64,000 nucleotides of DNA from Elusimicrobiota bacterium (lineage in GTDB: Bacteria; Elusimicrobiota; Elusimicrobia; UBA1565; UBA9628): positions 335-64,334 of the forward strand of contig PLZD01000041.1 of NCBI GenBank assembly GCA_003151975.1, in the 5' to 3' direction. Positions 50,593 through 60,160 of the stretch are shown piece by piece. The notes under the pieces were generated by a model that was given only the letters and a program-made list of their open reading frames with translations, did no database searches and was not told the DNA's origin. A program made the position numbers and the translations under genes. Positions within the stretch are counted from its first letter, which is position 1. Every line of letters starts with the position of its first letter.

Positions 50593-52487
50593 GGGGAGCC
50601 GTACTCGCGCTGGCGCTCTGCGCAAGCGTGCTCGGCGCCGCGAAATCGTACGCCGAGCCGCCTTCGCTGTACGATCAAGGAACTGACGCGCGCAAAAGCG
50701 GCGACTACGAGGGCTCCAAGAAGATATTCGCGGCGATGCTCCGCAAGGACTCGAAGAGCGGCGGCGCGCTCGAGGGCGCGGCTCTCGCCTGCCTCGCCCT
50801 TAAACAATACGACGAGGCCTACGACTACCTTTGGCGCTGGAACAAGATAAAGCCCGGAAGCCAATACATCCACGATCTCATGGCGCGCGCCCAGGCCGGA
50901 AGTACCGCCAAGTCCGCGTCACCCGCGGCTCAGCCCGCGGCTGCCGCGACTCAGGAGACGCCGGCCGCGCCGGTGTCAGTTTCGACCTCCCCCGCCGAGC
51001 CTTCGCTCTACAACGAGGGTTGGGACGCGCGCAATCGCAAGGACTACCATCTCTCCAAAGAATATTTCGCCAAGATGCTGGAGAAGGACCCGAAAAGCCG
51101 CGGCGCGCTCGAAGGACTCACGCTTGACTGCATGTCGCTGGGCGAATACCCCGAAGCGATCGGGTATCTCGAGCAATGGAAGAAGCTCTCGCCGAACAGC
51201 TCCTATGTGCTGGGCCTGCTCGCGCGCGCCCAGCGCGGCGCCGGCGACGACGTCGCGGCCCTGGGCACGACCGTCGAGCTGACCGAGGCGGACCCCCACG
51301 ACCTGGCCGCGCGGCGCAAGGTCGACTCCATCATGACCGACGACTACCCCGGGGTCTTCCCGTCGGGCCGCATCCGCAAGGCTCTCTCTTCGGAAGGTCT
51401 CGGCACAAGCAGCCCGCAACGCATCGTTTACGAGGGGCGCTACGGCGGCTTGCGCGCCCGCGTGCGCGCCACGCCCACGCTCGACCTCATCGGCGGCCTC
51501 GAGCTCGCGGAGGACGCCCAGCGCAACGACACCGGCGGCTTCATCTATTACGACGTGCTCGAGCACATCTCCACCTTCGGCCTCGAGTACCGGCCCAAGA
51601 AGGGCCTCTTCTTCTCGGGAGAGTATGGAGAAGACATTATCGACAACGTCCACGGCGCGGGCCTGCCGGGCCGCACTTACTTCAGCAAGGTCAAGCTCGT
51701 CGCGCGCGCGCATTTTCTCGACACGGATTGGGATTTGCAGGGAAGCCGCACGCCGTACTTCAACCGCGGCGCGGGCGGCAACAATTTCTTCTCGCTGCTG
51801 CGCGACGACGGCGCCAAGATTCAGGCCGAGCACGACGCGCTCGGGATGACTTGGCGCGGCAAGGCCGGCGTGGACGACTACTCCGAGGGCACGACGCTCA
51901 AGACCTGGTCCTTCCAAGGGACCAAGGAGTCGGGCGACAATCTCGTCGTTCCGAGCTACTCCCACAGCGAACAGGACTTCTACGGCTCGGCTCCTGACGG
52001 GCGTCTGGCCTACGTGCTGACCGACCGCTTCGGCGGCCGCGTGCGGCGCCTGGTCGAGGAAAAATACCAGCTCTCGGGCTCGGGCGGCTACAGCGTCTAC
52101 GCCGACGGCAACCGCCTGACCGACGCCTCTTTCGAGGCCATCGGCTGGCTGCCGTGGTACAAAGAACTTAGCGGCGGCTATCGCTTCGACTCGCTGTATT
52201 ACAAGTCCGACCTGGCGGGCTACAACTCGCTCACTTCGTTCTATCAGTGGCTCGGCGCTTATTGGCGCCACGACTGGAACCACGGCCTCTGGACCAGGAT
52301 CGGCTACGAGCACGGCTTCCTGTGGGACGCGGTCCGCACCCACTACGACGGCAGCGCGTGGCTCGCCGAGATCGAATGGTACCGCCATCGAGATCTCTCC
52401 TTCAAAGCTCAGGGGCGCGTCGGCCTCGATACGGTCCACGACCAATCCTACTCGGCGGGCTTGCAGGCGCGCTACAGCTTTCAATGA
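50589..52487 (+). CDS. TPR plus outer-membrane beta-barrel protein, PgaA/exopolysaccharide-export-like
   Basis: 632 aa from GTG 50589 (GTGA overlap with the receiver). Signal peptide 1-22. Residues ~25-250 hold two similar TPR blocks (PSLYDQGTDARKSGDYEGSK and PSLYNEGWDARNRKDYHLSK) joined by an Ala/Pro linker. Residues ~275-632 are an amphipathic beta-barrel with typical alternation (GLEYRPKKGLFFSGEYGED) and end in YSAGLQARYSFQ with a C-terminal Phe-Gln. The plan matches PgaA-type porins that thread polysaccharide across the outer membrane. Substrate inferred from the cluster. Confidence 0.72.
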   Translation: MRGAVLALALCASVLGAAKSYAEPPSLYDQGTDARKSGDYEGSKKIFAAMLRKDSKSGGALEGAALACLALKQYDEAYDYLWRWNKIKPGSQYIHDLMARAQAGSTAKSASPAAQPAAAATQETPAAPVSVSTSPAEPSLYNEGWDARNRKDYHLSKEYFAKMLEKDPKSRGALEGLTLDCMSLGEYPEAIGYLEQWKKLSPNSSYVLGLLARAQRGAGDDVAALGTTVELTEADPHDLAARRKVDSIMTDDYPGVFPSGRIRKALSSEGLGTSSPQRIVYEGRYGGLRARVRATPTLDLIGGLELAEDAQRNDTGGFIYYDVLEHISTFGLEYRPKKGLFFSGEYGEDIIDNVHGAGLPGRTYFSKVKLVARAHFLDTDWDLQGSRTPYFNRGAGGNNFFSLLRDDGAKIQAEHDALGMTWRGKAGVDDYSEGTTLKTWSFQGTKESGDNLVVPSYSHSEQDFYGSAPDGRLAYVLTDRFGGRVRRLVEEKYQLSGSGGYSVYADGNRLTDASFEAIGWLPWYKELSGGYRFDSLYYKSDLAGYNSLTSFYQWLGAYWRHDWNHGLWTRIGYEHGFLWDAVRTHYDGSAWLAEIEWYRHRDLSFKAQGRVGLDTVHDQSYSAGLQARYSFQ

Positions 52488-53344
52488 GCCGCGCGCTGTT
52501 GAGCTTGGCGCTGGGCGCGGCGCTCTGCTGGAGCGCCCTGCGCGCCGCGTCTCTGCAGCGGCCCTCTCTTGCCGCGGCCGACGCCGGCAGTCTGTGGGAT
52601 AAAGCCAAGGAGTTGCGCGTCGAAGGTCGACACCGGCAGGCGCTGCACTCGGTCCAAGAACTGCTCGCCTCCTACCCGGACAATCCGATTTATCTGTCGT
52701 TTGCCGCCGAGCTTTACGGCGAGCTCAAGGACCCCGCGCGCGAGGCGGCCGCGTGGGAGCTCTTCATGCCGGTGGCGCCGTTTCCGACGGACGCCTGCCC
52801 GCGGCTCGGGCAAGCGTATCGCGCGCTGGGCAAAATCGACAAAGCGCTCGACGCGGATAACCGCTGCCTCGAGCTCGATCCTTCGAAGACCGACCTCATT
52901 TTCTTCAAGGGACACGAGCTGGAACGCCAGGACCGCTGCGCCGACGCGACGGTCCTCTACCAAAAAATCCTCGAGCGCGTCCCCGATCACAGCGACGCGA
53001 CCTTGGGGCTGGCGCGCTGCAAGCTTTCCGACGGCGACGTCGCGGGCGCCAAGTTGCTCGTCGACCGCGTGCTCGCCGGCAACCCTCGCAACACCGACGC
53101 GCTGGCCTCCGCCGCTCGGATCAGCGAAAAGAGCGACGATTACAAGAGCGCCCAACAATTTCTGCGCGAGGCGATCCTGCAAAGCCCCTCTTACACCGAC
53201 CTCTACTTGATGATGGGCCGCGTCAGCCTCGAGGCCGGAGACAAGGACGAGGCGCGCAAGGCGTACACGACGCTGCACGACATCGACTCCAAGGATCCGA
53301 CGGCGGCGCGCAAGCTCAAGGAACTGGAGCAAAGCGGCCGATGA
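52484..53344 (+). CDS. Secreted TPR protein
   Basis: 286 aa, ATGA overlap with the barrel gene. Signal peptide 1-21, then six or so TPRs (EGRHRQALHSVQELLASYPD, YRALGKIDKALDADNRCLEL, YQKILERVPDHSDATLGLAR). Periplasmic adaptor that may bridge the outer-membrane barrel and the synthase or modification enzymes. No catalytic motif. Confidence 0.8.
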   Translation: MSRALLSLALGAALCWSALRAASLQRPSLAAADAGSLWDKAKELRVEGRHRQALHSVQELLASYPDNPIYLSFAAELYGELKDPAREAAAWELFMPVAPFPTDACPRLGQAYRALGKIDKALDADNRCLELDPSKTDLIFFKGHELERQDRCADATVLYQKILERVPDHSDATLGLARCKLSDGDVAGAKLLVDRVLAGNPRNTDALASAARISEKSDDYKSAQQFLREAILQSPSYTDLYLMMGRVSLEAGDKDEARKAYTTLHDIDSKDPTAARKLKELEQSGR

Positions 53345-55710
53345 AGCAGCGGCGCCTCACGGAGACTCTTTCGCGCGCGGCCCTCTTCGCGTTTTCGCTC
53401 GCGACCTCCGCTTACGCCTTGCTCTGCGGCCTCGAGTTCGCCTGGAACAACCTGCTCAAGGACCGGCGCTACCCGCTCTGGGTCGGGCTCTGGCTCGATC
53501 ATCACGCGGCCATCGGCGCGGCCGTCGCGGCGCTCGCGCTGATCCCGCTCTCGGGCCGCCGCCGGTGGCTCTGGGCCGCGGCGGTCGGGCTGTATCTTGC
53601 CGCGGATCTCAAGCCGGGGCTCGCCGCGCTGGGATTGGGCGACGCGGCGCGAGCGCTGGCTTTTCTGGCCTGGCTTCCGTACGCCGCGTGGGAACTCGCG
53701 TTGGCGCGGGGCTCTCCCGCGCTCGATTGGGAGAAGCTGCCGCCGGCGGACGAGGGTCTATCCTACGCCGGCACGGCCGCAGGCTTGATCGTGGGGGCCG
53801 CGTACGCCGCGGCATCATCGGCGCGCTCGGTTCCGGTCCTGGCCTGGAGCCTCGTCGTGCACGCCGCGATGGGGTGCGGCGCGGGACTCGTCCTCGACGC
53901 GGCGCGGCTGTTTTCCATGGCTTCGAAGCGCCCGCGCCGGACGTTGGCGTGGTTCATCTTCGCTCTGCTCGCGCTCTCCGGGACTTGCGTCGTCTACATC
54001 CTCGCGATGCTCCCGCTGCCGTTCGCCAAGCCCTACGCCGCGGCCTACGCGGCCGTCGTTTCTTCGTTGGGGGCCTTAGCATTCGTGCGCCAATGGTCGC
54101 TGCGCCCGGGCGCGCTGCGCGGGGTGATGGCGTCGCGCTTCGGACGATTCGCCGGAGTGGCGGCCTTGCTCGCGGCGCCCGCTGTGATTCGCTCCGCCGT
54201 GGGCAATGCCGATTGGGATTTCCTGTTCGCGACTTTGCTCGCGGCCGGTCTTTGGGGCGCGGCGCTCCTGTTCTGTTCCGCGTGGCCGCGCCGCAAAAGC
54301 GCCGCGGGCTGGGCGCTGCCGGCGGTTTTGCTCGCGTCCTGCCTCGGCGCGCAAGAGGCGCTGGCTCGGCTCGATCCGTGGCTGCGCTTCTCGGGCTGGG
54401 ACCTCCGCGCTCCCGCCGCGGCTCTCGTCGACGCCGACCCGTCCTTGCTGGCCCTGCGCCGCGCGGTCGCGGCGGTCAAGCCCGCCTCCGATTTCTACGG
54501 ATTTCTCCACCGCAGCACGAACATACCGCGGTCAGTGCCTGTCTCGCCAAAGAACATCGTCCTTTCGACGGTGCCGCCCGGGCGCCTTCAGAAGAATCCA
54601 AACATTTTCGTGATCGTGATCGACAGCCTGCGCCAGGACTACACCGGCCCCTACAATCCCGCCGTCAAGTTCACGCCGTCCTTGGACGCGCTGGCCTCCG
54701 ACAGCCTCGTGTTTCGCGACGCCTTCACGGCATACGGCGCGACGGGACTCTCCGAGCCCTCGATTTGGGCCGGCGCGCGCCTGGTCCACAAGCAGTACGT
54801 GCTGCCCTTCTCCCCGATGAACTCGCTCGAAAAGCTCGTCGTCTCCGAGGGATACCGGCGGCTGATCACGGTCGACGTGCTCCTCTCCCAACTGCTCGAA
54901 GCGGGCACGGCCTCGGAAAAGCTGGACGAGCATACCGAAGGCAATTACAAGCTCTGCGGTTCTCTCGAAGAGCTCGACGCCAAGCTTTCGGCCGGAGCGG
55001 ACCAGAGGCCCGTCTTCGCCTATACGCAGCCGCAGGACATCCACATATCGGTCATTTCGCGCGAAGGCGCGCAGCCGGTTTCCGCGGGCGCCTTCGACGG
55101 CTTCTACGCGCCTTACGCCAGCCGCGTGGCGCGCATGGACGAGTGCCTCGGCAAGTTCGTCGCTTCGCTCAAAGCCAAAGGGCTTTATGACGACAGCATC
55201 ATCGTCGTCACGGCCGATCACGGGGACTCGCTCGGAGAGTCGGGGCGCTGGGGTCACGCGTACACTCTCTTCCCCGAGGTCCTGCGCGTGCCGCTCATCA
55301 TCCGCGTGCCGGAGCGCCTCAAGAAAGACAAAGTTTGGGACCTGGACGCCCCGGCCTTTCTCATCGACGTCGCGCCGACGCTTTATTCGCTGCTCGGTCG
55401 CGCGCCGGACGCCGCGCCCGGCGTCGTCGGCCGCAGTCTCCTCGGCGCCGACGCGAAGACTCTGGCCGCCACGGTTCCGGAATCGTCTCTCGAGGTCTCC
55501 AGCTACGGACCGGTCTACGGCCTTCTGCGCGAGCGCGGCCGCTGGCTCTACATCGCCGACGGAGTCAACTACCAGTCATACCTCTTCGACCTGCGCGCGG
55601 ATCCCAAAGGCCGCAGGAATCTTTCCGATCCCGCGGCCGAGGCGCTTTACAATCCCCCGCTCCGCGCCGCCGTCGAGGAAGTCAACGCCTTCTACGGGTT
55701 TAAGCCGTAG
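53341..55710 (+). CDS. Membrane sulfatase / phosphoglycerol- or phosphoethanolamine-transferase-like protein
   Basis: 789 aa, ATGA overlap upstream. About ten membrane helices (residues 1-370) and a periplasmic alkaline-phosphatase-fold domain from ~420: FVIVIDSLRQDY (metal Asp), candidate nucleophile in YGATGLSEPSIW, and VTADHGDSLGESGRWGH (metal Asp/His). The nucleophile region has Thr/Ser rather than the sulfatase CxPxR, as in LtaS/EptA-type transferases. It may decorate the polysaccharide or lipid with a phospho-group. Confidence 0.78.
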   Translation: MKQRRLTETLSRAALFAFSLATSAYALLCGLEFAWNNLLKDRRYPLWVGLWLDHHAAIGAAVAALALIPLSGRRRWLWAAAVGLYLAADLKPGLAALGLGDAARALAFLAWLPYAAWELALARGSPALDWEKLPPADEGLSYAGTAAGLIVGAAYAAASSARSVPVLAWSLVVHAAMGCGAGLVLDAARLFSMASKRPRRTLAWFIFALLALSGTCVVYILAMLPLPFAKPYAAAYAAVVSSLGALAFVRQWSLRPGALRGVMASRFGRFAGVAALLAAPAVIRSAVGNADWDFLFATLLAAGLWGAALLFCSAWPRRKSAAGWALPAVLLASCLGAQEALARLDPWLRFSGWDLRAPAAALVDADPSLLALRRAVAAVKPASDFYGFLHRSTNIPRSVPVSPKNIVLSTVPPGRLQKNPNIFVIVIDSLRQDYTGPYNPAVKFTPSLDALASDSLVFRDAFTAYGATGLSEPSIWAGARLVHKQYVLPFSPMNSLEKLVVSEGYRRLITVDVLLSQLLEAGTASEKLDEHTEGNYKLCGSLEELDAKLSAGADQRPVFAYTQPQDIHISVISREGAQPVSAGAFDGFYAPYASRVARMDECLGKFVASLKAKGLYDDSIIVVTADHGDSLGESGRWGHAYTLFPEVLRVPLIIRVPERLKKDKVWDLDAPAFLIDVAPTLYSLLGRAPDAAPGVVGRSLLGADAKTLAATVPESSLEVSSYGPVYGLLRERGRWLYIADGVNYQSYLFDLRADPKGRRNLSDPAAEALYNPPLRAAVEEVNAFYGFKP

Positions 55711-55741
55711 TGTCCCGTCATAAGGACGCAACAAAAATTCG

Positions 55742-55747
55742 TAACAT
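55742..55747 (+). promoter_or_regulatory. -10-like box (TAACAT) of sub-operon 2
   Basis: TAACAT ends 6 nt before ATG 55754 in a 43-nt AT-rich gap, the only gap in this part of the cluster. Confidence 0.35.
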
Positions 55748-55753
55748 ATAGAT

Positions 55754-56122
55754 ATGCTCGGAGATGGGAAGAAGATATTGATTTTTGAGGATAATCCCAC
55801 CATCGCTCTTTTGCTGCGCACTTTTTTCGAGCGGCGCCGCTACGCGGTCAAGCTCTGCGAGGACGGCACCGAAGCGGTCAAGGCCGTCCGGGAATACGCG
55901 CCCAACCTGATCATCATGGACGTCATCATGCCCGGCAAGGACGGCATCGAGGCGTGCACGGACCTGCGCCGCGAAGGCGTGAGGACTCCCATCATCATCC
56001 TGTCCTCGAAAGCTTACGAGGACGACAAGCAGCGCGGCCTGGCCGCCGGCGCCAACGCGTATCTGCTCAAGCCTTTCGACCCCAAGAAGCTCGAAGAAAT
56101 CATCGCGCCCCTGCTGAGCTAG
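55754..56122 (+). CDS. Stand-alone CheY-like response regulator, copy 2
   Basis: 122 aa, receiver only. ILIFEDNPT, phospho-acceptor in LIIMDVIMPG, SSKAY and LLKPFDPKK are intact. It lacks the insert seen in copies 1 and 3, so it is a more distant paralogue. Opens the HEAT/glycosyltransferase/deacetylase sub-operon; its TAG overlaps the next GTG by one base. Confidence 0.88.
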   Translation: MLGDGKKILIFEDNPTIALLLRTFFERRRYAVKLCEDGTEAVKAVREYAPNLIIMDVIMPGKDGIEACTDLRREGVRTPIIILSSKAYEDDKQRGLAAGANAYLLKPFDPKKLEEIIAPLLS

Positions 56123-56868
56123 TGCACCCGCACCGAAGCCAGGCCCTCCACATGCTGTCTTTGGCCCTGCAAGGCCATTTCAGCCTGGACATGATCGTCT
56201 TCACCACCATTGTGCTCTTCTGGATCGTGGCGATCCTGATCACCTACATGCTGCTCCTGCGCAGCTACTATTATCTGCGCGCGCGCTACATGGCCTCGCG
56301 CCGCAAGCTCTACGAGCCCGCCATCGAGCTCGTGCTGCTCGACGAGCCGCAGGAGAAGGTGCTCGACGCCCTGGCGCCGAAGCGTTGGGGCGACCGCGAG
56401 GTGATCCTCCGCGTTATCCTCGACTCGATGCGCCATCTGGAGGGGCCGCCCTTCGACTCCCTGCAGGCCGCGTGCTTCAAGCTGGGCTTCATGGACCGCG
56501 CTCTCAAGCAGCTCTCGTCTCGAAACAAGCTCCGCCGCGGCCGGGCCATGGAGGCTCTCGGGATCATGCGCGCCCATCCCGCGATGCTGGCCATCATCAT
56601 GCTCCTCCCCAAGCAGCCGAGGGACATGAAGCTCGTGGCCCTGCGGTCCCTGTCTCTGATCCGCGATCCGTTCGCGCTGCCTTACTACGAGCGCGAGGCG
56701 GAGACCCTGCCGCCGACCATGCTGCCGCGCCTGGCTTCGCTCATGCTCGAGTTCGGCCCCCCCGCCCAGCCTTTCATCCGAACCTTGATCAACGACCGGC
56801 CCGAGGCCTTTCCGCCGCGCGTCATGAAGCTTCTGCTCCAGGAAACCGCGCACTACGCGGCGCTATGA
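56122..56868 (+). CDS. Membrane-anchored HEAT-repeat-like protein
   Basis: 248 aa from GTG 56122 (ATG 56152 is an alternative). One long membrane helix (IVFTTIVLFWIVAILITYMLLL) and a cytoplasmic part of paired helices (VLDALAPKRWGDREVILRVI, RAMEALGIMRAHPAMLAIIM, KLVALRSLSLIRDPFALPYY, MLPRLASLMLEFGPP) that read as HEAT repeats. From memory, such proteins precede GT2 synthases in several genomes and may scaffold the synthase or bind the receiver. ATGA overlap with the synthase. Confidence 0.7.
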   Translation: MHPHRSQALHMLSLALQGHFSLDMIVFTTIVLFWIVAILITYMLLLRSYYYLRARYMASRRKLYEPAIELVLLDEPQEKVLDALAPKRWGDREVILRVILDSMRHLEGPPFDSLQAACFKLGFMDRALKQLSSRNKLRRGRAMEALGIMRAHPAMLAIIMLLPKQPRDMKLVALRSLSLIRDPFALPYYEREAETLPPTMLPRLASLMLEFGPPAQPFIRTLINDRPEAFPPRVMKLLLQETAHYAAL

Positions 56869-58316
56869 TCGGAATCATCGCGCGCGCGCAGATTGTCTTC
56901 GAATGGGTGCTCGTCTATTACTTCTTCATCCTCAACACGGTCTACATCGGCCTTTCGCTGATCGCCTACCGCGAGGTCTACCGGCATCTGCGCCGCACGA
57001 CCTACGGCGGCTACGAGCACGTTTCGCGCAGCCCGCTCACGCCCCCCATCTCGGTGATCGTGCCCGCCTTCAACGAAGAGGTCTCCATCGCGCTGACAGT
57101 GCTCAATCTCCTGCACCTCGACTACATGCGCTACGAGATTATCGTCGTCAACGACGGCTCGACCGACGAGACCATGGCTCGGCTCATCAAGGCCTTCGAG
57201 CTCGAGCCCACCAAGGACGACGTCGATGACCAGCTTAAGACCAAGCCCCTACGGGCTCTCTACAAGTCGCGGCGTCACCACAACCTGCTTGTCATTGACA
57301 AAGAGAACGGAGGCAAGAGCGACTCGCTCAACGCGGGCCTCAACAAGGCCACGCATCCCTACTTCTGCTCGGTGGACGCCGACGTGATCATGGAGGCCGA
57401 CGCGCTTCAGCGCGTAATCCTGCCGGTTTTGGAATCGGAGGAGCGAGTCATCGCGGTCGGCGGCATCGTGCGCGTGTCCAACGGCTGCCACCAAGCCAAG
57501 GGCCGCATCACGGACGTCTCGCTGGGCTCCAATCCTCTGGCCATCTTCCAGATCATCGAATATTTCCGCGCCTTTCTCTGCGGCCGCACCGGCTACTCCC
57601 GCCTCAACGCCCTCCTGATCATCTCGGGAGCCTTCGGGCTTTTCGAACGAGAGCTGGTCATGACCATCGGCGGCTACAAGACCGACACGGTCGGCGAGGA
57701 CATGGACCTCGTAACGCGCCTGCACGTCTACATGCGCGAAAGCGACCAGGAGGACCATACGGACCACCGGGACTACGCCATCAGCTTCGTCCCCGATCCC
57801 GTCTGCTGGACCGAGGCGCCCGCGTCCTTTAAGGTGCTCTCGCGTCAGCGACGGCGATGGCAGAAAGGGCTCATGGAAGTCCTCTGGCAGCATACCGGGA
57901 TGTTCTTCAATCCGAAGTATGGGTTCATCGGCTTCTTCACGTATCCGTTTCTTCTGCTCTTCGAAGGCTGGGGCGTGATCCTAGAGTTCCTCGGCTACGT
58001 TTTCTTCGCTATGGCATGGTGGCGCGGCGCCATCGAGACCGATTTCGCGATCGCATTCATGTTCGTGGCCTTCTTCGCCGGCGCCGTCCTGTCGCTCATC
58101 GGCGTCCTTCTGGGCGAGATGACGCCTCGGCCCTACCCGAAGGCATCGCAGTGGATCGGCCTGACCCTTTTCGCTTTCCTCGAAAATTTCGGCTATCGCC
58201 AATACACCTCGGTGCTGCGGCTGCTGGGACTTTTCGATTGGATCTTCAACGCGGGCAGTTGGGGGCGCATGGAGCGCGAGGGCATCGAAGCCGACAAACA
58301 CATGGCCGAAGTATGA
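56865..58316 (+). CDS. Processive family 2 glycosyltransferase (polysaccharide synthase, PgaC/hyaluronan-synthase-like)
   Basis: 483 aa. N-terminal membrane helix, GT2 core ISVIVPAFNEE, IIVVNDGSTDET, DXD in CSVDADVIM, acceptor-site EDMDL and the processivity motif RQRRRW, followed by three or four C-terminal helices. These residues mark an enzyme that elongates beta-linked chains at the inner membrane while extruding them. Central enzyme of the cluster. Confidence 0.88.
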   Translation: MIGIIARAQIVFEWVLVYYFFILNTVYIGLSLIAYREVYRHLRRTTYGGYEHVSRSPLTPPISVIVPAFNEEVSIALTVLNLLHLDYMRYEIIVVNDGSTDETMARLIKAFELEPTKDDVDDQLKTKPLRALYKSRRHHNLLVIDKENGGKSDSLNAGLNKATHPYFCSVDADVIMEADALQRVILPVLESEERVIAVGGIVRVSNGCHQAKGRITDVSLGSNPLAIFQIIEYFRAFLCGRTGYSRLNALLIISGAFGLFERELVMTIGGYKTDTVGEDMDLVTRLHVYMRESDQEDHTDHRDYAISFVPDPVCWTEAPASFKVLSRQRRRWQKGLMEVLWQHTGMFFNPKYGFIGFFTYPFLLLFEGWGVILEFLGYVFFAMAWWRGAIETDFAIAFMFVAFFAGAVLSLIGVLLGEMTPRPYPKASQWIGLTLFAFLENFGYRQYTSVLRLLGLFDWIFNAGSWGRMEREGIEADKHMAEV

Positions 58317-60139
58317 GGCTGCGCGCCTTCCTCGCCGGCGGTGTGCTCTTGCTGATTTTTTTGTGGCGGCTCACGGAACGCAAACCGACGGAAGGGCCGC
58401 TCGGAACCGAGACGGGCGACTCCGCGAGCGAGAACGCTCTGCTGGCGCGCTCGCATCCCGATCTCATGCCCGAACAAGTCGCGATCCTGCTGCTGCGCCC
58501 CGAGCAGGAGGCCCTCCCGGCGGCAAGAGCTCTCGAGCCCGCGGGCGTGCCGTTCACGGTCACGACGGATCGCCCTGCGGCGTTTCGTCACCGCGTGGTC
58601 TTCGTTCCGTTCGGCGAGAAGGCCGTGCGGCTTGACGAGAAGCTTCGCTCCTCCTTCAGCGACTTCGTCTCGAGCGGCGGCGTGCTCGTGCTTCAAGTGC
58701 CGCCGGAGAATCCTTGGAGCTGGCTGACCGGCGTGGAGTCGGCCGCACCATCCCGACAGCGCAAGAAGCTCTCTTTTCGCCTGCTGGCCGACCCCATCTT
58801 CGCCAAGCTCGTAGAGCCCGAGGAGCAGTGGCTGCCGCTAGGCGCTCCGGATTCCAGCGAGGCGATATGGACTCAAGGGCTGCGTCCACTGCGCGAGTCG
58901 GGAGCCGAGGCGATCTCGGACTACACGGAGACCGGAGAGGGCGCGATCATGCGGCGCAGGCTCGGCGCGGGAACGGTCTATACTCTCGGATTCAACCTGC
59001 GCGACCTGGTCGTCAGGCCGCAGGCCGAGCGCCATTTTGACGCCGCGCGCGTCTCTGCCGACGGCTTCGAGCCGGCCGTCGACATTTTGGCCCTCATCTG
59101 GCGCGCGCTCTACGAGAAGTCCAATCCCTTCTGGGCGCGGTTGCGCGCGAGCCCGGAGGCCGGGCCGCTCCTCCTGATGACCCACAGCTTCGGACGGGGC
59201 GCGCAAGCCGCGCAAGCCAGGGAGTTCGCCGTGCTCGAGTCCTCGCGCGGCATCAAATCGACCTGGTTCCTCGAGACGAGGACCGGCGCCGAGAACACCG
59301 ACACGCCGTTCTTCGACGAAAAGATGCGCACCTTGGCCGCCGATCTCCAGCGCGCCGGGCACGAGGTCGCAAGCCACGGCGTCTCTCACGGCGCCGATTT
59401 CGCGCGCCTGCCGCTGGGCGGCGCGCAGGCCCCGAAGGATTATCGCCCGGAAGTCGACGAGGAAGGGCAGAGCCTCGGCGCCACGCTCAACGGCGAAGCC
59501 TCGGTCAGCAAGACCTTGCTCGAAGCGGCCGTTTCCTCGACGGGAACGGTCTTGGGATTCCGCGGCCCCGCGTTCGCCTATCCTCCCGCGCTCGACGCCG
59601 TGCTTGAGAAGGCGGGCTACGCCTACGATTCCAGCCTCGCCGCCAACGCGTGCCTGACGCATTTTCCGTTCCTGCTTCTAAAGAATCGCGCGCTGTCGGA
59701 GGAAAGCGGGATCATCGAGTTTCCCGTGACCTTCCGCGGGGCCGCGGCGGAGGAAGCGGCGGCAGTTCGGAAAATTTCCGCGTACGAGGGCGCCGTGGTC
59801 TGGGACATCCCCCCCGACGGCGACCAAGCGCAGCGGCGCCGTTTGGTCGATGCGCTCGCGGCGGCTCCCGCCGGCGCGCGCTGGCGCACGCTGTCCGACG
59901 CGGCGCTGTTCTGGAGGCGTCGTTCGCAGGCGCGATTCTCGTTTTCCGACGGCCCCGGCCCGGGCCAGAAGACGCTTTGGGTCGGCTCTCCCGCGGGAAT
60001 TGGGGGCCTCTCGTTTTCCTTGTCGGCGCGCGCCAAGGCTTGCGCCGGAGACGTTCAGGTCGACTGTCGCGACGCCACGATATCGATACCGGAAGCCGTC
60101 GCGGCTCCTGAGGCGCGCATCATCCTGACCCTGGAGTGA
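58313..60139 (+). CDS. NodB-like polysaccharide deacetylase with N-terminal GATase-like domain, altered motif 1
   Basis: 608 aa, ATGA overlap with the synthase. N-terminal anchor (residues ~5-20). Residues ~45-260 are alpha/beta with AILLLRPEQEALPAARALE and SSGGVLVLQVPP, like glutamine-amidotransferase-type domains that have lost catalysis. From ~285 a NodB fold: motif 2 ASHGVSHGAD (HxxxH) and motif 3 GFRGPAFAYPP are present, but motif 1, normally TFDDG, reads MTHSFGRG, so the catalytic and one metal Asp are missing. Deacetylase activity is doubtful; it may bind glycan. Confidence 0.72.
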   Translation: MRLRAFLAGGVLLLIFLWRLTERKPTEGPLGTETGDSASENALLARSHPDLMPEQVAILLLRPEQEALPAARALEPAGVPFTVTTDRPAAFRHRVVFVPFGEKAVRLDEKLRSSFSDFVSSGGVLVLQVPPENPWSWLTGVESAAPSRQRKKLSFRLLADPIFAKLVEPEEQWLPLGAPDSSEAIWTQGLRPLRESGAEAISDYTETGEGAIMRRRLGAGTVYTLGFNLRDLVVRPQAERHFDAARVSADGFEPAVDILALIWRALYEKSNPFWARLRASPEAGPLLLMTHSFGRGAQAAQAREFAVLESSRGIKSTWFLETRTGAENTDTPFFDEKMRTLAADLQRAGHEVASHGVSHGADFARLPLGGAQAPKDYRPEVDEEGQSLGATLNGEASVSKTLLEAAVSSTGTVLGFRGPAFAYPPALDAVLEKAGYAYDSSLAANACLTHFPFLLLKNRALSEESGIIEFPVTFRGAAAEEAAAVRKISAYEGAVVWDIPPDGDQAQRRRLVDALAAAPAGARWRTLSDAALFWRRRSQARFSFSDGPGPGQKTLWVGSPAGIGGLSFSLSARAKACAGDVQVDCRDATISIPEAVAAPEARIILTLE

Positions 60140-60148
60140 GGGGTTTAC

Positions 60149-60154
60149 TATAAT
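60149..60154 (+). promoter_or_regulatory. -10 box (TATAAT) of sub-operon 3
   Basis: TTTACTATAATTT; ends 6 nt before ATG 60161. Nearly identical to the promoter at 50193. Confidence 0.6.
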
Positions 60155-60160
60155 TTCCCG

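Noticed and set aside
49167-50873. 568-codon minus-strand frame across ferredoxin, YgjP and receiver genes
   Set aside because: It crosses three recognised genes in a different frame and encodes low-complexity sequence.
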